The notes under the pieces were generated by a model. That model did no database searches, was not told where the DNA came from, and saw nothing but the letters and a program-made list of their open reading frames with translations. From CBDUQP01 sp965369385 (lineage in GTDB: Bacteria; Planctomycetota; Phycisphaerae; SM23-33), in the NCBI GenBank assembly GCA_965369385.1, contig CBDUQP010000074.1:1-17898 (forward strand): DNA of 17,898 nucleotides, written 5' to 3'. Below are positions 6,351-12,874 of the stretch, piece by piece. Made by a program: the position numbers and the translations under genes. Positions within the stretch are counted from its first letter, which is position 1. Each line of letters opens with the position of its first letter.

Positions 6351-9300
6351 TCATTTTCTCGTGTTCGTCGTGACATCCTTACCTGGTGGTGCCACGTCAA
6401 CCTTAGTCCCTGCCTTCAGCGCCTTGAGCTTCTTTGGTACCGTAAGCAGGACAGCCTGTTGTTCCATCGAAAGAGCCTTGCCGGAGGATACTTCCTCAAC
6501 CGCCATTTGCCATGCGTCTCTGGCACGTTGGGTCCAACCGAGCCTGTAGTATACATCACCAGCGTGGTCGAAGATAACCGCATGCTTCTGAAGTTCATCA
6601 TTTTGCAGGCGTGTCATCACATGAAGGAAGAGCTTGCCTGATTTATTCAGCTTGCCTTGTTTGTAAAGGATCCACGCGCGGGTATCCAGCAGGCTCAGCG
6701 GTTCGTCGGTCGATGCCGAACGCAGTTTTCTGGCAGCAAGAGAAACAAAGCTGTATGCCTTTTGGAGCTCTTGACCCTGCTCGGAAAGGGAATACGCCAG
6801 ATTGTTCAAAAGCCCGGCGGTGGTGGGGTTCAAGGCGATAGCTTTGCGATATGCCTGCATTGCTTTATCCTTGTCGCCGGTGGCAGACAGCGCGTTGCCA
6901 TGGGCGATAAGTATCTCGATATTCTTGGGATGAGTCTTGAGATAGTCTTCGGCGAGGATGGCGGCTTTTGCGTGCAGGCCCGCTTTGGTGGCTATTCTTA
7001 TTTGGGCTGTTTCGCACATATCCATCGCGCGTCGAACCCAAGAAAGATCTTGCTGGGCTGGCTTGGTTGTTGCCGCCGATATTGCGGGTTGCGTGGTGGC
7101 GGGTTGCGTAGCCGGCTTGGTGGTTGACTCGGCGATCATTGCTGACAGCTCGGCATGCCACGCGCTTGCAGTTGCTGCTGCGCGATCTAACTGTCGCTCG
7201 GCGATCATGCGTTCCATAAGCACAAAACACGTCGCAATCTTGTCGGACGGCTTCATCTTACGTATTTCGCTGTCAGCGTATTTGCATGCCTCGTCCCAGT
7301 TCTCGGCCTGGGCATACGCACGGATTTTCAGCCGTCGCAACGGTCCTTTTGCCCTTTCGGAGATATTGGGGTCGTCTATCCACTTGTCGAGTGTGGTGTG
7401 GACTTCGGCAAACTTCCTGGCGTTAAGGAGCACTTCTACAAGCAGTGATCGGTTGGCATGCTTCGAGGGTGATTTGGCGAGTAGTTGCTTGGCAAGGGCG
7501 AGGGCCTTGTCGTACTTCTTGCCTAGCATGAGAAACGCCACATGCTGTGTACGAAGAGTGTCTGCTATCTTGGTGTCCGCAGCGATCCACTCTGCATAGA
7601 CCTTGTCGCCATCGTCATAGAGGTCTGCCTTCAGGCACGCGTTGGTCAGCGCCAGGCGAATTCGTCGCGTTTGTTGCATGTTGCGGGAGGCCGACATTTG
7701 CCGCTTGGCGTAATCGATAAGTTTCTTCGGCTGATTCGATTGTGCCAGGGCGTGGAATATCATCTTGTCGATGCGTTCACTCCGGCGGCCTCGTGCGGCG
7801 ATGTCGAGCAGAAGTTCCGCAGCCCTTTTAAAGTTACGTGCCTTGAACTGGGCAATGGCCAGGGCGTTACGGTTTGTGGAGTCGTTGCGATAGGTGAGGG
7901 CATCTTCAAGCGTCTTGGCGCCATCGGCATACTGACCGTTCTGCAACTGGATGATGGCAAGAAGTTTTCGTGCCCGGGTATGTCTCGGAGCCGAGGCGAT
8001 GAGTTTGTTCAGCTCGCTAGTGATGCTGTCATAATCGTGTTTGTACAGGAGCGGGTACGACTTGATCGCCTTCTTTTCGGCGACGAGCAGGCGCACTGCG
8101 AAGCTATCGCCATCGGATGCCTGCACTTTTGTGATGATGGCGTCGGCCTGGGTGAATTGCCCAGCGAGCAGCAAAGCTCGGGCGAGCATCACCTGTCCGA
8201 GCAGGCTTTCGGGATTGTCCTTGAGCATTTTCCGGCAAAGCTTCTGGGCATCGCCATAGGCCCGCAATGCCATGTGGCTTTCGTAAATCTTGCGAGTGAG
8301 CGAGGTGCTGTCGGGCGGGATCTTGGCTGCTGCGTTGTATGCTGCCGTTGCCTGGCGGAACCGACCAGCTATCATGAGCGCGTCGCCGAGGGCCTCTAGC
8401 ACCTTTCCGCGGCGCTGGCGTGTTGAGGAAAGTGAATTGGTAAATGCCATGATGGCTTGGGCATCGTTTCCGGCCAGCATGTGCATTCTGCCCTGCATAT
8501 AGTGCAGTAGCGCGGTCTTGGCCTTAAGGGTTCCGATCTTGGCGGCAAGAAGCCGGAGCTGGGCGCCCTTGCGTTGGGAAGCATAGATTGTCCCAAGAGC
8601 TTCGTAGGCAGGCAGGAATGTGTTGTCAGCATTTATCGAAGCTTGAAATTGCCGGGATGCCAGATCGGTATCTTGCAGAAAGGCGGCGAGTTTGCCCGCG
8701 ACGAAATGCATTGCAGCGCGCCGGCGTGTGGCAGCGGTTGGTATGGTACTGGCGAATTGGCGGGCAAGATCCTTCGGTGCATCGGTGGCGATTATTGGCA
8801 ACTGTGTGTCGGTGAATTCATATTGTCCCTGGTCTGCGCCAATAGCATCGGCGAGGAGTTCCAGTGCGATGAGACGGTGACCTTGTTTCAGATGGAGCTG
8901 GATTAGTTGCGCGACGACCGTGATATCCCCGGGGTTCTGTTTCACTATGGTCGCCAGGATGTCGACGGAATTGGCATACATTCCCAAGTGGTCGGCAGCG
9001 GCAGCAAGGGCAACCGCCATATGCGAATCGGAAAGCTTCTTGCCGGTCAACACGGTCCATATTCGCATTGGCATGGTCTTGTCGCCGGATGTGATGCACA
9101 AGGCGAATGCGGCCTTGGGCAGGGAGCTTCGTTGTGCCTCTTGGGTTGCCAGTTGGACAATGGCCTGTTCGGCGCGTTTGTATTTTCCGGTGGCTATGAA
9201 CGTTTCCACGAGCAGGCGAGCGACCTTTGAATTAGATCGATCATGACGATAGGCACGCTCGAACAGGGCGGAGGCCTGCTCGTAGTGTCGCAGTTTAAGG

Positions 9301-10028
9301 TGGAGTTCGCCCTGGAGAATGTAGATCAGGTGCGGCCGCAGTACCATCGTTCGGAGCGAAGATTGCGTGGCGTACTGGCGTCCATATTGGGCTATATTGG
9401 CGGACAGGCGATCAAGGCACTCCAGAGAAGCGGTCCAGAACTCTTTTTCTTTAAGAAGGGACGCCAGATTCAGGAGCACTCGGCCGGTCAGGGAGTTATC
9501 GTCTGTTGCCTGCGAGCAGCCAAGGGCGGCCCGGAAGGCGAGAATCGCATCGGTGGATCGCTTCTGAGTTGCGTAGAGTTCTCCGCGCAGGCAATGGAGT
9601 TCGAGATCATCCGGTGATAGATCCAGCGCTTTTGACAAATAGGCAAGGGCTTTGGTTTTGTCGGGAAGTTTCGTATAGCAGATGCCCAGCATCCTGTTGA
9701 TGCGATAATGGTTTGGGGCGAAGCCATCTGCGCGAAGGAGCATATCGATGGCCTTAGCATATCGGCCTCGATTCATTATGGTGCGGGCATTGTCGGCGAT
9801 GCGAGCTGCCTGCTTGGGCAGGTGTGGTTGGGTAGTTGCGGACGGAGTTGGTTTGGACAGTGGCGGTTGGAGTGTGTTCAGCGTGAGCAGTGCATTTGCA
9901 GGCAGGGGAACAAGCTGTTTGGCCTGTCTCCCTGCTTGCGTAGCTCGGTTCTGACAGCCGCCACCGATGATCGCAAGGACCAGAGTTGCGGCCAGCGCGG
10001 CAAACGTATTCGCGCCGAATTGTTTCAC
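6351..10028 (-). CDS. Giant TPR-repeat lipoprotein
   Basis: A 1225-residue protein starting with GTG directly after the hisG stop (TAA then GTG, no gap). An AAGG sequence lies 11 nt upstream. The N-terminus is a signal peptide with a hydrophobic core (about 8-21) and Cys25 in an IGGGC context, a loose lipobox, so it is probably a lipid-anchored periplasmic protein. Most of the length (about 75-940) is helical TPR-like repeats such as AKAIDMLLRADGFAPNHYRIN and ALAYLSKALDLSPDDLELHC. A Thr/Lys/Pro/Gln linker at about 966-989 separates these from another TPR set (about 1010-1190), including KAMQAYRKAIALNPTTAG. TPRs serve as protein-binding scaffolds; the partner is unknown. In overall form it recalls PrsT-type TPR proteins of exopolysaccharide/PEP-CTERM systems, but that is only a resemblance. 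The envelope-glycan operon lies just beyond yebC. Confidence 0.85.
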   Translation of the reverse strand: MKQFGANTFAALAATLVLAIIGGGCQNRATQAGRQAKQLVPLPANALLTLNTLQPPLSKPTPSATTQPHLPKQAARIADNARTIMNRGRYAKAIDMLLRADGFAPNHYRINRMLGICYTKLPDKTKALAYLSKALDLSPDDLELHCLRGELYATQKRSTDAILAFRAALGCSQATDDNSLTGRVLLNLASLLKEKEFWTASLECLDRLSANIAQYGRQYATQSSLRTMVLRPHLIYILQGELHLKLRHYEQASALFERAYRHDRSNSKVARLLVETFIATGKYKRAEQAIVQLATQEAQRSSLPKAAFALCITSGDKTMPMRIWTVLTGKKLSDSHMAVALAAAADHLGMYANSVDILATIVKQNPGDITVVAQLIQLHLKQGHRLIALELLADAIGADQGQYEFTDTQLPIIATDAPKDLARQFASTIPTAATRRRAAMHFVAGKLAAFLQDTDLASRQFQASINADNTFLPAYEALGTIYASQRKGAQLRLLAAKIGTLKAKTALLHYMQGRMHMLAGNDAQAIMAFTNSLSSTRQRRGKVLEALGDALMIAGRFRQATAAYNAAAKIPPDSTSLTRKIYESHMALRAYGDAQKLCRKMLKDNPESLLGQVMLARALLLAGQFTQADAIITKVQASDGDSFAVRLLVAEKKAIKSYPLLYKHDYDSITSELNKLIASAPRHTRARKLLAIIQLQNGQYADGAKTLEDALTYRNDSTNRNALAIAQFKARNFKRAAELLLDIAARGRRSERIDKMIFHALAQSNQPKKLIDYAKRQMSASRNMQQTRRIRLALTNACLKADLYDDGDKVYAEWIAADTKIADTLRTQHVAFLMLGKKYDKALALAKQLLAKSPSKHANRSLLVEVLLNARKFAEVHTTLDKWIDDPNISERAKGPLRRLKIRAYAQAENWDEACKYADSEIRKMKPSDKIATCFVLMERMIAERQLDRAAATASAWHAELSAMIAESTTKPATQPATTQPAISAATTKPAQQDLSWVRRAMDMCETAQIRIATKAGLHAKAAILAEDYLKTHPKNIEILIAHGNALSATGDKDKAMQAYRKAIALNPTTAGLLNNLAYSLSEQGQELQKAYSFVSLAARKLRSASTDEPLSLLDTRAWILYKQGKLNKSGKLFLHVMTRLQNDELQKHAVIFDHAGDVYYRLGWTQRARDAWQMAVEEVSSGKALSMEQQAVLLTVPKKLKALKAGTKVDVAPPGKDVTTNTRK

Positions 10029-10916
10029 TTAGTGTATTACCTTGTTGAGGGGGTAGGTGATAATCCCGGTTGCTCCGGCGTTCTTGAGTTGCGGGATAAG
10101 GTCTCGTTCGACCGTTTCTTGCACGATGACCTCGATAGCGACCCATTTGTCATCTGCCAGAGGCGATACGGTAGGAGAATGTTCGGACGGCAGAAGGGCG
10201 GAGACTTCGGCCAGATTCTTGGCGGGTACATTCATCTTGAGTCCGACTTTGCTGCACGCCTCGATAGCGCCGGTCAGGAGCAGTGCGAGGTTTTCGATTT
10301 TCTGGCGTTTCCAGTCATTTTTCATCGTTTCCTTGTTGGCTATGAATCTCGTGGTGGATTCGAGCAGGGTGTCGATGATGCGCAGCTTGTTGGCGCGAAT
10401 GCTGGATCCGGTTTCGGTCACATCCACAATTCCGTCGAGCATGCGAGCTTTGATCTCGGTAGCACCCCAACTGAACTGGACCTTGACGTTGATACCCTTG
10501 TCTTGGAAGTACTGCTTGGTGACGTTGACCAGTTCGGTGGCGATGATCCCGCCTTCGAGGTCTTCGGGTTTGGTTATCGGTCCTTCTTCGGGCACTGCCA
10601 GTACCCACTGCACGGGTTTGCGTTCACGTTTGGCGTAGACCAGTTCGCATATTTCCTGTACGTCGGCACCGTTTTCGCGGACCCAGTCGTGTCCTGTCAG
10701 CCCGGCGTCGATCACGCCTTCTTCGACGTAGCGGGCCATTTCCTGGGCTCGGAACATGAGGATGGTAATGCGATCGTCGTTAACGGTAGGAGTGTAGCTG
10801 CGTGAAGAAACGGATATTCGGTATCCGGCTTTTTCAAACAGGTCGAGTGTGCTTTCCTGCAGTGAGCCCTTGGGGATTCCGAGGACCAGTTTGTCGTTAG
10901 ATGTCTTGTTTACCAT
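10029..10916 (-). CDS. hisG: ATP phosphoribosyltransferase, long form (HisG-L)
   Basis: A 295-residue enzyme for the first step of histidine synthesis, joining ATP and PRPP to give phosphoribosyl-ATP. The catalytic part shows LVLGIPKGSLQE (10-21), GVIDAGLTGHDWV (67-79), and the PRPP-binding segment DVTETGSSIRAN (165-176). The C-terminal about 70 residues (from about 228: NVPAKNLAEV to GATGIITYPLNKVIH) form the ACT-like regulatory domain found only in the long form, which is feedback-inhibited by histidine and needs no HisZ. Length fits HisG-L. No other his gene is in the window. It sits between the histone-tail protein (157-nt gap) and the TPR lipoprotein (no gap). No convincing promoter was found in the 157-nt gap, only a 6-bp inverted repeat (11022-11027 with 11041-11046). 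Confidence 0.96.
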   Translation of the reverse strand: MVNKTSNDKLVLGIPKGSLQESTLDLFEKAGYRISVSSRSYTPTVNDDRITILMFRAQEMARYVEEGVIDAGLTGHDWVRENGADVQEICELVYAKRERKPVQWVLAVPEEGPITKPEDLEGGIIATELVNVTKQYFQDKGINVKVQFSWGATEIKARMLDGIVDVTETGSSIRANKLRIIDTLLESTTRFIANKETMKNDWKRQKIENLALLLTGAIEACSKVGLKMNVPAKNLAEVSALLPSEHSPTVSPLADDKWVAIEVIVQETVERDLIPQLKNAGATGIITYPLNKVIH

Positions 10917-11073
10917 TTTGATAAGTCTTTCTTCGTTATGACGTCTTCCCGGTATTTTTCAGAGACATTTCCACCATGTTGCCTGGGTGATGGTCTGCGG
11001 CCTGAACCTGCCCGGCGGTTTGTGTTATCGGTTTGACGGGTAACACTGCTACTGGGAAGTGGCGTTAGTTTGG

Positions 11074-11985
11074 TTATTTCTTGGTTTTCTTGACCGTCTT
11101 CTTTGCCTTCTTGACGGTCGGTTTAGCGGCTTTCTTCTCAGCCGGCTTAGGCGTCTTCTTCTGTGTTGCCTTCTTCGCGGTCTTCTTTACTGCCTTTGGC
11201 TTGGTCTTTGCCTCTGCCTTTGCCTCTGCCTTTTTTGCCGCTTTGTTTGCGTCTTTCGTCTTTTTGGCTTTCTTGGCCTTCCTGGCTTTCTCTTTTTCGG
11301 CCTTTTCGGCAGCGATTGCGTCTTCGGCGGCCTGGGCGGCGGCTTTTTCTTCAGCCCTTATTTTTCGCCATTTGTCCAATTGCTTGGCGCATTCGGCTAC
11401 ATACTGGCGGAAGAAAAGGTGCGATGTCCATGCATCCTTCACGTTAATGATCCGCTCGAGGAATGACTGTATTTCCGCCAGTTCGCTGTCGGGATGCACG
11501 TAATCATTCATCATGAGGCAGTCAGCCAGTGTTTGGTCTACTGGAATAGCGCCGTGAGCGAATGAATTCAGTGCTATAAGTGCTGAGGCGAAGGGGCTGA
11601 GGTCAAGTTCGATGAGGCAGGCACGCTGATCCTTTTTGGTCATTTCCACCAGGAAGAAGGGCGTAACATTGCCTGTACGTGCGAAGATAGCTCGCATTGA
11701 TGCGGTAATCGAATGAGCCTTGGCGAATGGATCGGGATAGTTATCACCGATGCACTCAACAATCTCCTTAGCTCTAGCGACGCGCAGTTCATTGAAGCTC
11801 ACGAATTCCTTTGAAAGGGCAACCAGAGCAGATTGGGCTCGTTTCTCAGTGGCGTCTTCTTCGAGTATCGCCAAGAGCATGATCGCGGTCAGGTCAGCTG
11901 ACTCGTCAATCTTGTCTTTTGTTGCGTTCTTAGCGCCCGACAGCAGCTTCTTGATGTTCTTTTCGTATGTTTTTGCGTTTTTCAT
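11074..11985 (-). CDS. Degenerate endonuclease-III-like (HhH-GPD) protein with histone-H1-like Lys/Ala tail
   Basis: A 303-residue protein with two parts. Residues about 5-205 resemble the helical HhH-GPD fold of endonuclease III. AHGAIPVDQTLADCL (143-157) corresponds to the segment with the catalytic Asp (here D150), and TSHLFFRQYVAECA (187-200) to the segment leading into the iron-sulfur loop. The helix-hairpin-helix LPGVGRKTA is replaced by LDLSPFASA, so the catalytic Lys position is Phe132. Only one Cys remains (C199) of the four cluster ligands. Glycosylase/lyase activity is therefore doubtful. Residues about 206-303 are a Lys/Ala/Thr-rich tail like eukaryotic histone H1 and bacterial Hc1/AlgP-type proteins, expected to bind DNA non-specifically. 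An AGGA Shine-Dalgarno sequence 6 nt upstream supports the start. It lies 46 nt after rbfA. Function is unknown; nucleoid or DNA binding is inferred. Confidence 0.7.
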   Translation of the reverse strand: MKNAKTYEKNIKKLLSGAKNATKDKIDESADLTAIMLLAILEEDATEKRAQSALVALSKEFVSFNELRVARAKEIVECIGDNYPDPFAKAHSITASMRAIFARTGNVTPFFLVEMTKKDQRACLIELDLSPFASALIALNSFAHGAIPVDQTLADCLMMNDYVHPDSELAEIQSFLERIINVKDAWTSHLFFRQYVAECAKQLDKWRKIRAEEKAAAQAAEDAIAAEKAEKEKARKAKKAKKTKDANKAAKKAEAKAEAKTKPKAVKKTAKKATQKKTPKPAEKKAAKPTVKKAKKTVKKTKK

Positions 11986-12031
11986 ATCGTCCTGATCCGA
12001 ATAAGTAGCATTACAGGGTAATACGCAGCGA

Positions 12032-12430
12032 TCAGTCGGCGGGTTCTTCCAACGTTTCTTCGTTGGTTTGGTCCTTTTCGCGAATATCCTGCATAGCCTT
12101 TTCTATCATATTGAATGTTTGCAGTGTCTTAGCGAACTTCTCGTCCAGCTCGAATCGCAACCTCGGCGTATTGCGAAGGCTGATCTTGCGCATCATCAGC
12201 TCCTGAACACGTCCCGAGGCATGGTTAAGTGCCCGGAGGGTCTTACGCTGCGTGGCTTCATCGCCCATTATCGAAACGCAGACCTTGGCAGTCAGCAGAT
12301 CTTCCGGCACTTCCACATTGATTATTGACGTAAGAGCGGGGTCTATTCGCGGATCGGAAAGCTGGGTCAATATGACCTGCCCGATCGTATCGCGGATCAA
12401 ACTAGCTACTCGTTGTGTTCTGCGACCCAT
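12032..12430 (-). CDS. rbfA: Ribosome-binding factor A
   Basis: A 132-residue single KH-domain protein that binds the 30S subunit during late 16S rRNA maturation and cold adaptation. Family features are RRTQRVASLIRDTIGQVIL (about 3-21), LSDPRIDPALTSIINVEVPED (about 24-44), ALNHASGRVQELMMRKISLR (about 67-86) with the KH Ala-Ser-Gly turn, and TPRLRFELDE (about 88-97). The C-terminal tail is acidic. The frame is open upstream to an ATG at 12553, but the start at 12430 is preferred: the family N-terminus begins there and an AGGA sequence lies 7 nt before it. It belongs to the nusA-infB-ylxP-rbfA cluster. Between this start and ylxP lie about 115-145 nt of spacer with no separate gene. Confidence 0.93.
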   Translation of the reverse strand: MGRRTQRVASLIRDTIGQVILTQLSDPRIDPALTSIINVEVPEDLLTAKVCVSIMGDEATQRKTLRALNHASGRVQELMMRKISLRNTPRLRFELDEKFAKTLQTFNMIEKAMQDIREKDQTNEETLEEPAD

Positions 12431-12575
12431 TTGCGTTTCCTGAAACGAATCTAACGTATTGCGTTTGCGACGGCGCAATCGAGGGATTCTGATATTGATA
12501 AGTCTTTGGCCGGTACCAGCCCCATTCAGGGCACTGCCCAACACTAATGCCATTCGGTTTCGTCGTGCGTCAAGA

Positions 12576-12827
12576 TCATCTCAATGGTGCGTTGCGGCGG
12601 TGTTGATCTGCTGGAGACAGCCTTCCAGGTATTGCCTGTTTGCTTACCATTGCTACGGTAAGCGCGGCACGTCTCTTGCTATCCAGAGCATCAACTTCCG
12701 CAGCCGACACATTCCGCTTTGCTACGAGACTGTCCTTGAATCCTTTCACCCATTGGCGTTTGTCTTTCAGACTGGCCGCAACCGGAAGGCGAAACTCCAA
12801 ATGAAGTAACCCAACAGTCGTCGCCAT
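12576..12827 (-). CDS. ylxP: YlxP-like DUF503 protein, reading frame apparently disrupted
   Basis: Residues 1-62 match the DUF503/YlxP family: TVGLLHLEFRLPVAASLKDK, then VKGFKDSLVAKRNVSAAEVDALDSKRRAALTVAMVS. The gene lies between infB and rbfA, as ylxP does in Bacillus. After VAMVS the frame continues with a tail (KQAIPGRLSPADQHRRNAPLR) unlike the family and stops at 12576. The family-like continuation is in the +1 frame (NRQYLEGCLQQINTAA) and then in the next +1 frame (RTIEMILTHDETEWH), ending at a TAG at 12544. A full-length product therefore needs two indels or two frame changes, near 12640 and 12593. This may be a pseudogene or an assembly error. The start is the ATG at 12827 where family homology begins; a TTG at 12842 is in frame. 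The cellular function of the family is unclear. Confidence 0.75.
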   Translation of the reverse strand: MATTVGLLHLEFRLPVAASLKDKRQWVKGFKDSLVAKRNVSAAEVDALDSKRRAALTVAMVSKQAIPGRLSPADQHRRNAPLR

Positions 12828-12874
12828 TTGCCCGCTTTCCAAAACGTCAAGCTGACCGATTGCATGATACGCGT

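Noticed and set aside
6311..6400. 30-residue N-terminal extension of YebC
   Set aside because: The universal MSGHSHW start lies at 6310 with a good ribosome-binding site, and the extension overlaps the 3' end of the TPR lipoprotein gene.
9708..10805. Plus-strand open frame of 365 codons across hisG and the start of the TPR gene
   Set aside because: It lies antisense to two well-supported genes, one of them unmistakable HisG, and its product has no recognisable family.
11059..11503. Plus-strand Phe/Leu-rich open frames that look like membrane proteins
   Set aside because: They are the antisense of the Lys/Ala-rich histone-like tail; AAG and GCN codons read backwards give Leu, Phe and Cys runs.
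12431..12553. 41-residue N-terminal extension of RbfA from an ATG at 12553
   Set aside because: The conserved family N-terminus begins at the ATG at 12430, which has its own ribosome-binding site; the extension is of spacer composition.
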